Source: Microbacteriaceae bacterium (lineage in GTDB: Bacteria; Actinomycetota; Actinomycetes; Actinomycetales; Microbacteriaceae). From it: 39,943 bases of DNA. Positions 16,810 through 23,542 of this stretch are shown piece by piece (the stretch's first letter is position 1; each line of letters opens with the position of its first letter). Location of the stretch: positions 1-39,943 of the forward strand of contig JANXTR010000005.1 in the NCBI GenBank assembly GCA_025352325.1, read 5' to 3'. The position numbers were made by a program, and so were the translations under genes. Under the pieces are notes generated by a model that made no database searches, was not told where the DNA came from, and worked only from the letters and a program-made list of their open reading frames with translations.

Positions 16810-18108
16810 TCAGCCCCGCGCGAGCGAGGATGACCCCGATCGACGGCGGGAGACCGCGTCGACCGTGGCGGCGAGCACGAGCACTCCACCGGTCACCAGG
16901 AAGGTGATGCCGGCCGGGAGGCCGAGCAGTCCGAGGCCGTTCGTGATCGACGAGATCACGAGGGCACCGACGGCGGCCTGGATGATCTTGCCGCGTCCGC
17001 CGAAGAGGCTGACGCCGCCGACCACCGCGGCCGCGACGCCCTGGAGCACGATGTCCTTGCCGGCGGTCGGCTCGATCGTTCCCGTCTGACTCGCCGAGAA
17101 CAGACCCGACATCACCGCGAGGGTGGAGCAGATCATGAACGCGGCGATTCGGACTCGGGCGACGTTGATGCCGGCACGACGCGCGGCTTCAGGGTTGCCA
17201 CCGACTGCGTAGAGGTGGAGGCCGAAGCGCGTGCGGTCGAGGACCACGGTGCCAACCCACAGGACCGCGATCGCCAGCGGCACGACGATCGGCACACCGG
17301 AGATCTGGATGATGCTGGTCGAGCGGTTCTGGTTGAGCAGCCCGACGGCGATGAGCGCGAAGGCCGCCCAGGCCGCCGTCTTCGCGAGCAGCAACGGGAA
17401 GGGCCGCACCGCGACGCCGACCTTCTGGCGACGGCGACGGTCGTACAGGCCCGTGAAGAACGTGATCATGATGATGATCGCGGCCAGCACCCAGCCCTGC
17501 CAGCCCTGCAGGTTGTTGCTCATGATCGCGAGCACTTCGGGCGTCTCGACGCGGTACAGGCCGCCGTCGCCGAGGAGCACCAGGTTGAGGCCCTGGAAGC
17601 CGAGGAACAGACCCAGGGTAACCACGAACGACGGGATGCCGACCTTCGCGACGAAGTAGCCGATGAACGAGCCGATCACTGCTCCGATCGCGAACGCGAT
17701 GAGCAGGGCCAAGCCCCACGGGACGTGGACCTTGTTCACCAGGAGGATCCACGACGCCATGCCGACACCGCCGGTGACGCCCGCTGACAGGTCGATCTCG
17801 GCAAGGAGGATCACGAAGGTGAGCGCGATCGCGAGCATGGCCAGCGCGGCCGTCTGCGTGAGCAGGTTGGCCAGGTTGATCGGGGAGAGGAAGAACGGGC
17901 TCAGCACGCTGAACAGGATCACCAGCACCAGGAAGCCGCCGAGCGCGGGCAGCATGCCCATCTCGCCGCCCCGGATCCGCTGGATCCAGGCGCGGAACTG
18001 GTCGCGGACCGTGCCGTCGTGACCCGATCCGATCAGCGTCGTCGGAGTGGTGAGCAACGGGTTCGGCGGTGAAACCGTGTTCTTCTCTTTGCCTTCTGTG
18101 GTGCTCAC
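16810..18108 (-). CDS. xylH: XylH-type sugar ABC transporter permease
   Basis: A 432-residue polytopic permease of the BPD_transp_2 family in the XylH subgroup. Visible landmarks are LSPFFLSPINLANLLTQTAA, FVILLAEIDLSAGVTGGVG, RTRFGLHLYAVGGNPEAARR and VVGGVSLFGGRGKII. At 432 residues it is longer than the 340-residue YtfT/YjfF permeases because of a cytoplasmic N-terminal extension and extra helices, as usual for XylH types. It starts at GTG 18108, overlapping the ATPase stop (GTGA). With the preceding ATPase and the XylF-like binding protein it would import xylose or a related pentose. Confidence 0.9.
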   Translation of the reverse strand: MSTTEGKEKNTVSPPNPLLTTPTTLIGSGHDGTVRDQFRAWIQRIRGGEMGMLPALGGFLVLVILFSVLSPFFLSPINLANLLTQTAALAMLAIALTFVILLAEIDLSAGVTGGVGMASWILLVNKVHVPWGLALLIAFAIGAVIGSFIGYFVAKVGIPSFVVTLGLFLGFQGLNLVLLGDGGLYRVETPEVLAIMSNNLQGWQGWVLAAIIIMITFFTGLYDRRRRQKVGVAVRPFPLLLAKTAAWAAFALIAVGLLNQNRSTSIIQISGVPIVVPLAIAVLWVGTVVLDRTRFGLHLYAVGGNPEAARRAGINVARVRIAAFMICSTLAVMSGLFSASQTGTIEPTAGKDIVLQGVAAAVVGGVSLFGGRGKIIQAAVGALVISSITNGLGLLGLPAGITFLVTGGVLVLAATVDAVSRRRSGSSSLARG

Positions 18109-18854
18109 GCGGAAACCTCCTGCGTCTTGATCCCGGTGATGTAGCCGATTACGTCGTTGTAATTGGTCTCCGTCGTCTCGAGCGAGGCGACCATCGAACC
18201 CAGGTAGAGAACGTTGATGTGGTCGGCGACCTTGAAGACGTCGGCCAGGTTGTGACTGACGATGAGCACGGCGACGCCAGCGTCGGCGAGCCGACGCACG
18301 AGCTGCAGCACCTGCTCGGTCTGCGCGACGCCGAGAGCCGCGGTCGGCTCGTCGAGGATGACGACGCGAGCCTTCTGCAGCACCGCTCGCGCGATGGCGA
18401 CCGTCTGACGCTGTCCACCGGAGAGGCTTGACACCTTCTGGCGCACGGACTTGATCGTGCGGACCGAGAGCGACGCGAGCGTCGAGGACGCCTGCAGTTC
18501 CATCTCGGCGCCGTCGACCATGCCGTTATGAGTCGACTCGCGACCCAAGAACATGTTCTGGACGATGTCGAGGTTCTCGGCGAGGGCCAGGTCCTGGTAG
18601 ACGACCTCGATGCCGTGGTGTGCAGCGTCGCGGGGCGACGAGAGGGTGGTCTTCACACCATCGATGACGACGTTACCGGTGTCGTACGGCTGGGCGCCGG
18701 AGAGGCCCTTGATCAGAGTCGACTTACCGGCACCGTTGTCGCCGACCAGAGCGCTGACGCGGCCGGGGACGAGATCCATTGTCACCCCCTTGAGGACTTC
18801 CACGGGACCGAAGGACTTCCGGATGTCGGTGAGTTGGATGATGGGGGCGGTCAT
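18105..18854 (-). CDS. Single-domain sugar ABC transporter ATPase (XylG-like)
   Basis: A 249-residue ABC ATPase with one nucleotide-binding domain: Walker A GDNGAGKST near residue 38, the Q-loop YQDLALAENL, signature SLSGGQRQTVAIARA and Walker B VVILDEPTAALG, then the switch His in VLIVSHNL. All motifs are intact, so a homodimer could hydrolyse ATP. E. coli XylG has two fused domains of about 510 residues in total. Single-domain versions paired with long permeases occur in actinobacteria. The ATG at 18854 is preceded by GGAAGAG and begins MTAPIIQLTDIRKSFG. It is coupled to the permease by a GTGA overlap. Confidence 0.92.
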   Translation of the reverse strand: MTAPIIQLTDIRKSFGPVEVLKGVTMDLVPGRVSALVGDNGAGKSTLIKGLSGAQPYDTGNVVIDGVKTTLSSPRDAAHHGIEVVYQDLALAENLDIVQNMFLGRESTHNGMVDGAEMELQASSTLASLSVRTIKSVRQKVSSLSGGQRQTVAIARAVLQKARVVILDEPTAALGVAQTEQVLQLVRRLADAGVAVLIVSHNLADVFKVADHINVLYLGSMVASLETTETNYNDVIGYITGIKTQEVSA

Positions 18855-18929
18855 GTCCGCTCTTCCTGTTGTGCGAGTACGAGAGGGGGGAGGGCAGACA
18901 CCCTCCTGGGGTGTTCCCGCTGACGGGAG

Positions 18930-18969
18930 AGCCGTGGCCGCGCGCTGTTTCCAGCGCACGGCCACGGCT
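18930..18969 (-). terminator. 18-bp stem hairpin just after the XylF-like gene
   Basis: Bases 18930-18947 and 18952-18969 are inverted copies with a single mismatch (a G-U pair in the minus-strand RNA) around a four-base loop, 15 bases after the binding-protein stop on the minus strand and about 75 bases before the ATPase ATG. It is well placed to stabilise or partly terminate the xylF message and so raise binding protein over membrane components. Confidence 0.7.
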
Positions 18970-18984
18970 GTAATCACACGAGGG

Positions 18985-20049
18985 TTACTTGACGCCGTAC
19001 TTGGCGCACAGGGCCTGGAGCTCGGCGGTGGTGCAGATGTCAGACGCCTTCGCGTTGCCATCGGTCACAACCTTCTCCACCGTCGCTGCGGTGGTCGAGA
19101 TCGGGTCCTCAGCGAAGAACGGGGTGCCGTCCGCCGCCTTCTTGGGTGCGGACGGCTTCTTGCCGTTCAGCAGGTCGATCGCGAGGCTCGAGGCCTTGTC
19201 AGCCTCCAGCTTGAAGGGCTTGTAGACCGTTCCGGTCTGCTTGCCCAGCAGAACATTCTGGAGGCCGGCGGGGCTGGCGTCCTGTCCGCTCACGGGGACC
19301 TTCTTGCCGTTCTTGTCCAGAATGGTGATGACACTCGCGGCGTTGTTGTCGTTCGCGACCCAGACCGCGTCGACGTTGCCCGCGAGGGCGGTGTACGCCT
19401 GCTCGAAGAACGTGCCGGCCTTGGCGCCATCCCACGTGCCCTGCGTCTCGAACGCCGGCTTGATGCCCGCCGCGCTCATGATGCTGACGGCACCGTCGTG
19501 GAACTGCTTGGCGTTTCCGTCGGTCGGGTCTCCGCCGACGTAGACGACCGACGCCTTCGCGGCGTCCTTGTTCGTGGCCTTGAGGCCATCGACGATCATC
19601 TGACCCTCGAGCTCGCCGACGTGGAAGTTGTCGAACGAGACGTAGTAGTCAGCGCCGGCGATCGGGCGATCGTATGCGATGACCGGGATGCCCTGGGCCT
19701 TGGCCTTCTTGGCGACCTGGATGCCCGCGCCGTTGTAGTCGACGAGGATCACGACGCCGCAGCCCTTGGTGAGCTGCTGCTGCGCGATGGTCGCGTACTT
19801 GGCGGTGTCACCCTGAGCGTTCTGGATGTCCGTCTTGAACCCCGCCTTGGTGAAGGCGGCGTCAAGGGCCTGACGGTCGCCGTTCTCCCAGCGGTTCGAG
19901 GATGCTGCGTCGGGGAGGATCACACAGGCGCGCTTGGAGGCGGCGCTGCTGCTGCCCCCAGTCGTTCCCGCAGAACATCCGGCCAGTGCGATCAGGCTTG
20001 CCGCGGCGAGCACGGCGATACCAATCATTTTCTTGTTCACGGGCGTCAT
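18985..20049 (-). CDS. xylF: XylF-type sugar-binding lipoprotein
   Basis: A 354-residue binding protein of the type 1 periplasmic fold. The signal ends in LAGC with Cys25 as lipidation site. The mature part shows SNRWENGDRQALDAAF, CGVVILVDYNGAGIQVAKKA, IPVIAYDRPI with ADYYVSFDNFHVGELEG, and VWVANDNNAASVITILD, all typical of XylF. A C-terminal extension carries Cys residues in SDICTTAELQALC, which may form a disulphide as in several actinobacterial homologues. The ATG at 20049 has GAGAGG only two bases away. GTG at 20040 has better spacing and would still give a full signal peptide. It delivers sugar, probably xylose, to the ATPase and permease downstream on the same strand. Confidence 0.9.
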   Translation of the reverse strand: MTPVNKKMIGIAVLAAASLIALAGCSAGTTGGSSSAASKRACVILPDAASSNRWENGDRQALDAAFTKAGFKTDIQNAQGDTAKYATIAQQQLTKGCGVVILVDYNGAGIQVAKKAKAQGIPVIAYDRPIAGADYYVSFDNFHVGELEGQMIVDGLKATNKDAAKASVVYVGGDPTDGNAKQFHDGAVSIMSAAGIKPAFETQGTWDGAKAGTFFEQAYTALAGNVDAVWVANDNNAASVITILDKNGKKVPVSGQDASPAGLQNVLLGKQTGTVYKPFKLEADKASSLAIDLLNGKKPSAPKKAADGTPFFAEDPISTTAATVEKVVTDGNAKASDICTTAELQALCAKYGVK

Positions 20050-20102
20050 TGCCTCTCTTGATTGCGGACTACTCCGCTGTTGGTGGTAGGGGTGGAGCCG
20101 TT

Positions 20103-20191
20103 TTGACAGTAGTTCGACGGCAAGTCGAACCGGGCATCGAATGGATCACGGATGAATAACAATGGTCCGAAAAGTTTTCGTAAAACTTCGG
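20103..20191. promoter_or_regulatory. Divergent control region between xylF and lacI3
   Basis: The 211-base gap holds two inverted repeats. CGAAAAGTTTTCG at 20168-20180 is a perfect odd palindrome whose arm also pairs imperfectly with AAAACTTCGG at 20182-20191. GTTCGAC (20112-20118) and GTCGAAC (20124-20130) are exact inverted copies. On the minus strand TTTACG (20184 to 20179) and TGTTAT 17 bases on could be the xylF promoter, overlapping the first palindrome. The neighbouring LacI protein is the natural candidate binder. Promoter boxes are weak. Confidence 0.45.
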
Positions 20192-20260
20192 CGAAATGTC
20201 TGATGAAATAATCTGACCTCGCGTGGGCGCACCGCTCTCCCGCGGATCCGAGGAGTCTCT

Positions 20261-21283
20261 GTGGCACGCCGCGTGACATTGGCCCGAGTGGCGCAGGATG
20301 CCGGCGTCTCGCCCGCGACCGTGTCGAAAGTCGTCAACGGACGCGCGGGGGTCGGCGCGGCCACGCGGCTCGCCGTCGAGAAGGCCGTCGAGGCGGCCGG
20401 CTACGTCGCCATCGCCGAGCGGCAGCGCCCGTACCGGGGTGTAGGTGAGCCGCTCGTCGAGGTGCTGGTCGAGACGTTGCATCACCCGTACAACGGCACC
20501 TTCCTGGATGGCGCGGCGCAGGCGACCGAGGCGGCAGGTGCCGGCCTCGTCGTCCGCCTCCTGTCCGCCGTCATTGACGAGGACGCCCTGGCCTGGGCGC
20601 AGAAGCTCGCCCGAGCGGGACGTGTCGGCGTGATCGAAGTCACTGCCCGGTACTCCAAGGCCCGGGCGGATGCGTTGCGCACCGTCGGGCTCCCGCTGGT
20701 GCTCGTCGATCCGCTCGACGAACCCCGCACCTCGGTCTACAACATCGGCGCCACGAACTGGGCGGGCGGGGTCGAGGCGACCCGGCATCTGCTCGAACTC
20801 GGTCATCGGCGGATCGCCTATGTCGGGGGTCCGCCCACGATCGCCTGCAACATCGCACGGCAGCACGGCTACATGGCGGCCCTGCACCAGGCCGACGTCA
20901 CCTTCGACCCCAGCCTGGTGCAGCACAGCAGCTTCACCTTCGAGCACGGCCTGGACGCGGCGATGCAGTTCCTCAGCAGGCGGCAGCGTCCGACCGCGAT
21001 CTTCGCGGGGAGTGACTTGGCGGCGCTCGGTGTGCTGGAGGCGGCGCGACGCTTGCGCATCTCGGTTCCCGACCAGCTCAGCATCGTCGGCTTCGACAAC
21101 ACCGGGGTCGCGGCGAGCTCGGCTCCGCCGCTCACGACCGTGCATCAACCGATCCTGCAGATCGGCGAGGCGGCGGTGCGCACGCTGTTCCGACTGGCAT
21201 CCGGCGACGCCGCGCCGAAGCGCATCGAGTTGGCGACCCACCTGGTCGTGAGGGAGTCCACGGCGCCCGTTCCAACCTCCTAA
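20261..21283 (+). CDS. LacI-family transcriptional regulator 3 (divergent from xylF)
   Basis: A 340-residue LacI/GalR regulator starting at GTG 20261, with AGGAG five bases upstream. The helix-turn-helix is VTLARVAQDAGVSPATVSKV. The hinge then lacks the usual YxPN sequence and runs into PYRGVGEPLVEVLVET, where the sensor begins. The C-terminal sensor motif is IVGFDNTGVAASSAPPLTTV, and VYNIGATNWAGGVEATRHL matches the ligand-binding middle of xylose-type LacI regulators. Position and orientation suggest it represses or activates the divergent xylF operon through the palindromes between them. Confidence 0.92.
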   Translation: MARRVTLARVAQDAGVSPATVSKVVNGRAGVGAATRLAVEKAVEAAGYVAIAERQRPYRGVGEPLVEVLVETLHHPYNGTFLDGAAQATEAAGAGLVVRLLSAVIDEDALAWAQKLARAGRVGVIEVTARYSKARADALRTVGLPLVLVDPLDEPRTSVYNIGATNWAGGVEATRHLLELGHRRIAYVGGPPTIACNIARQHGYMAALHQADVTFDPSLVQHSSFTFEHGLDAAMQFLSRRQRPTAIFAGSDLAALGVLEAARRLRISVPDQLSIVGFDNTGVAASSAPPLTTVHQPILQIGEAAVRTLFRLASGDAAPKRIELATHLVVRESTAPVPTS

Positions 21284-21286
21284 ACT
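21281..21286 (+). promoter_or_regulatory. Candidate leaderless -10 box of the aldo/keto reductase
   Basis: TAAACT at 21281-21286 overlaps the lacI3 stop and lies seven bases before the ATG at 21294, which has no ribosome-binding sequence. This is the arrangement of leaderless actinobacterial transcripts. No clear -35 is visible. Confidence 0.4.
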
Positions 21287-21293
21287 CAAACGC

Positions 21294-22304
21294 ATGGACT
21301 TCCGCTACCTCGGCAACTCGGGCCTCAAGATCTCCGAGATCACCTACGGCAACTGGCTGACTCACGGCTCGCAGGTCGAGAACGACACCGCGACCGCCTG
21401 CGTGCGCGCGGCCCTCGAGGCCGGCATCACGACCTTCGACACCGCAGACGTCTACGCGAACACCAAAGCGGAGACCGTGCTCGGCGACGCGCTGAAGGGC
21501 GAGCGCCGTCAGAGCCTGGAGATCTTTACCAAGGTCTACTTCCCGACCGGACCGCGCGGTCACAACGATACCGGCCTCTCTCGCAAGCACATCCTCGAGT
21601 CGATCGATGGATCTCTGACGCGGCTGCAGACCGACTACGTGGACCTCTATCAGGCCCACCGCTACGACCACGAGACGCCGCTCGAGGAGACCATGCAGGC
21701 CTTCGCGGATGTCGTCCGCCAGGGCAAGGCGCTCTACATCGGCGTCAGCGAGTGGTCGGCTCCGCAGCTGCGGGCCGGAGCGGCGCTGGCGAAGGAGCTC
21801 GGCATCCAGCTCATCTCGAACCAGCCGCAGTACTCCGCGCTCTACCGTGTGATCGAGGCCGAGGTGGTGCCGACCTCGGTCGAGCTGGGCATCTCGCAGA
21901 TCGTCTGGTCGCCGATCGCCCAGGGCGTGCTCACCGGCAAGTATTTGCCCGGCCAGCCGGCTCCGGCCGGATCGCGCGCCACCGACGAGAAGGGCGGCGC
22001 CAACACGGTGAAGTCGTACCTCGGCGACGACGTGCTGGCTGCCGTGCAGGCGCTCGCTCCGATCGCGGCCGAGTTGGAGCTGTCGATGGCGCAGCTCGCG
22101 GTGGCGTGGGTGCTGCAGAACCCGAACGTGGCCGCGGCGATCATCGGGGCATCCCGCCCGGAGCAGGTGGTCGAGAACGTGAAGGCGTCCGGCGTGGTCA
22201 TCCCGGCCGGGCTCATGACGCGCATCGACGAGGTGCTCGGCGCTGTGATGCTGACGGATCCTGCGCTCACCGAGTCCAGCGCGCCGACGAGCCGCGAGGT
22301 CTGA
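21294..22304 (+). CDS. Aldo/keto reductase, Kv-beta (AKR6)-like
   Basis: A 336-residue TIM-barrel NADPH oxidoreductase. The catalytic tetrad is complete: Asp49 and Tyr54 in FDTADVYANTKAE, Lys80 in IFTKVYF and His122 in YQAHRYD. Segments MDFRYLGNSGLKISEI, GLSRKHILESIDGSLTRLQ and ISNQPQYSALYR followed by WSPIAQGVLTGKY resemble the voltage-gated potassium-channel beta-subunit group of AKRs, which reduce aldehydes and ketones. It follows lacI3 by ten bases but seems to have its own leaderless start. In this context it could reduce or oxidise a pentose-derived carbonyl. That is inference. Confidence 0.9.
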   Translation: MDFRYLGNSGLKISEITYGNWLTHGSQVENDTATACVRAALEAGITTFDTADVYANTKAETVLGDALKGERRQSLEIFTKVYFPTGPRGHNDTGLSRKHILESIDGSLTRLQTDYVDLYQAHRYDHETPLEETMQAFADVVRQGKALYIGVSEWSAPQLRAGAALAKELGIQLISNQPQYSALYRVIEAEVVPTSVELGISQIVWSPIAQGVLTGKYLPGQPAPAGSRATDEKGGANTVKSYLGDDVLAAVQALAPIAAELELSMAQLAVAWVLQNPNVAAAIIGASRPEQVVENVKASGVVIPAGLMTRIDEVLGAVMLTDPALTESSAPTSREV

Positions 22305-22359
22305 GCCGGCCCGCTTCCGGCCAGGTGACTAGTCACGTGCTGGGATGTGACGGGCGACG

Positions 22360-23145
22360 TTACCGGCCGAGGAAGGCCAGAACGGCTGCCGTGATCTCCC
22401 GTTCCGCCTGCGCATCGCTCGCGGTCGCCGGATTGTCACCCGGCTGAGCGCCATAGTCGCCGAACTGCGCGTGGTCGGCGCCGGGCAGCGAGACGAGCTG
22501 CGCGTCGCCCGGCAGGAGGTGCGCTGCGGCCGCGATCTTCGCCGGGGTGCTGAGCCCGTCGCGGGTCGCCGAGAGGGTCAGCACCGACAGCCCGGAGCGC
22601 GAGAGGTCGGCGGCGCAGTACGAGCCGAACAGGATGACGCCCGCGATCGAGCCGGCCGGCGCATCCGCCGCGTACTGGCAGGCCCGCACCCCGCCCAGCG
22701 AGTGGCCCCCCACGTACCAACGGCTCACCCCGGAGTCCCAACGGCTCACCCCGGAGTCGGCCGCGAGGCCCTCGAACGTGGTGAGAGGCCGCAGCTCGAA
22801 GATGGCGAAGTTGAGTGTGGGGCGCGCGATGACGACCGTGACCCCCGCATCGGCGAGCCCGGACAGTTTGTGCGCGTAGGCGGCCGGGTCGACGCGCGCG
22901 CCGGCGAGATAGACGAGCCCGGTGCCGTTCGGGTCGTCCGGTGCCAGGACGACACCGTCGGCCGACTCGGTCAGCGTGAAGGAGGGATCGGTGCGGGCGG
23001 CGTCGAGTGGACCCGGTTCGGGCGGCATCGGCGAGGCGGCCCAGGCGAGGAAGCTCGCGATCCCGACGACGAACAGGCCCAGGGCGGCCAGTCCGGCGAG
23101 GCGGATCCGGCGGCGGGTGAGGCGTCGATCGCGGCGGCGAGTCAT
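22360..23145 (-). CDS. Membrane-anchored alpha/beta hydrolase with internal 7-residue duplication
   Basis: A 261-residue protein. An Arg-rich start and one membrane helix (about 15-37) anchor an extracytoplasmic alpha/beta-hydrolase fold of the Abhydrolase_5 type. The nucleophile elbow is GGHSLGG with Ser149. The likely acid is the Asp in SATRDGLSTP and the His lies in GADHAQFGDYG. LVYLAGARVDPAAYA and IAGVILFGSYCAADLS are typical of the family. Just before the nucleophile the sequence SGVSRWDSGVSRW shows a perfect 21-bp tandem duplication that adds seven residues ahead of the YVGGHS strand. The ATG at 23145 follows the RidA gene stop by five bases, so the two form an operon. The substrate is unknown. 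Confidence 0.82.
   Translation of the reverse strand: MTRRRDRRLTRRRIRLAGLAALGLFVVGIASFLAWAASPMPPEPGPLDAARTDPSFTLTESADGVVLAPDDPNGTGLVYLAGARVDPAAYAHKLSGLADAGVTVVIARPTLNFAIFELRPLTTFEGLAADSGVSRWDSGVSRWYVGGHSLGGVRACQYAADAPAGSIAGVILFGSYCAADLSRSGLSVLTLSATRDGLSTPAKIAAAAHLLPGDAQLVSLPGADHAQFGDYGAQPGDNPATASDAQAEREITAAVLAFLGR
22717..22758. repeat. Perfect 21-bp tandem duplication inside the hydrolase gene
   Basis: Bases 22717-22737 are repeated exactly at 22738-22758. The unit is a multiple of three, so the frame is kept and seven residues are doubled. The exact identity of both copies implies a recent slippage event. Confidence 0.95.
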
Positions 23146-23150
23146 GGCGC

Positions 23151-23483
23151 TCAGTCCGCGATCACCGCGAGCGCGTCGATCTCGACGAGCATCTCGGGGA
23201 GCGGCAAGCCCACGAAGACGGTGGTGCGCGACGGCAGGACCCCGTGCGGCAAGTGCTCGGCCAGGAACGCGGTGTACGCGGCGTTCATCGCGGGGAAGTG
23301 CTCGCGCGTCGTCAGGTAGCAGCGCAGCATGATCACGTCGTCGAGCGAGGGATATGTGCCTGTCGCCGGGCCGCCGCCGCCCTGGCCCGAGACCGCGAGC
23401 AGCGGTCCCTTGCGCACCCCCTGCGAGAAAACCGGCATCGGCGGTGGGGCGAGTGGCGTCTCGATGCGGGTCTTCGGCGTCAT
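23151..23483 (-). CDS. RidA/YjgF-family protein lacking the first helix
   Basis: A 110-residue member of the RidA family, whose members deaminate reactive enamines and imines released by PLP enzymes. The active-site Arg86 in PSRTTVFVGLP and Glu101 in LVEIDALAV are both kept at the usual 15-residue distance. The family normally has about 36 residues between the SGQ turn and the (L/V)xD(I/V)V strand. Here only about 12 remain (SGQGGGGPATGTYPSLDDV), so helix 1 is missing. It could be an in-frame deletion mutant or a divergent lineage. The ATG at 23483 has no ribosome site but has TAGCGT six bases upstream, so it is probably leaderless. It is co-transcribed with the hydrolase. Confidence 0.82.
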   Translation of the reverse strand: MTPKTRIETPLAPPPMPVFSQGVRKGPLLAVSGQGGGGPATGTYPSLDDVIMLRCYLTTREHFPAMNAAYTAFLAEHLPHGVLPSRTTVFVGLPLPEMLVEIDALAVIAD

Positions 23484-23487
23484 AGCG

Positions 23488-23501
23488 CCACGCTAGCGTG
23501 G
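23488..23501. promoter_or_regulatory. 14-bp palindrome containing the leaderless -10 of the RidA gene
   Basis: CCACGCTAGCGTGG is a perfect palindrome. On the minus strand its TAGCGT (23495 to 23490) lies six bases before the RidA ATG, the expected -10 distance for a leaderless message. The symmetry also gives a TAGCGT on the plus strand (23494-23499), so the same site could drive the divergent MFS gene with a short leader. Confidence 0.5.
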
Positions 23502-23542
23502 GGCATGGGCGATGGGGCCCGCAATCGGCGAGCGGGGGTTGC

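Noticed and set aside
20103-20108. Consensus-like TTGACA on the plus strand upstream of lacI3
   Set aside because: No -10 box follows at 16-18 bases, and it lies about 150 bases from the gene, so it is probably chance.
22325-22336. 12-bp palindrome GTGACTAGTCAC between the convergent reductase and hydrolase genes
   Set aside because: Neither gene starts there, so an operator role is unlikely. The stem would have no proper loop for a terminator.
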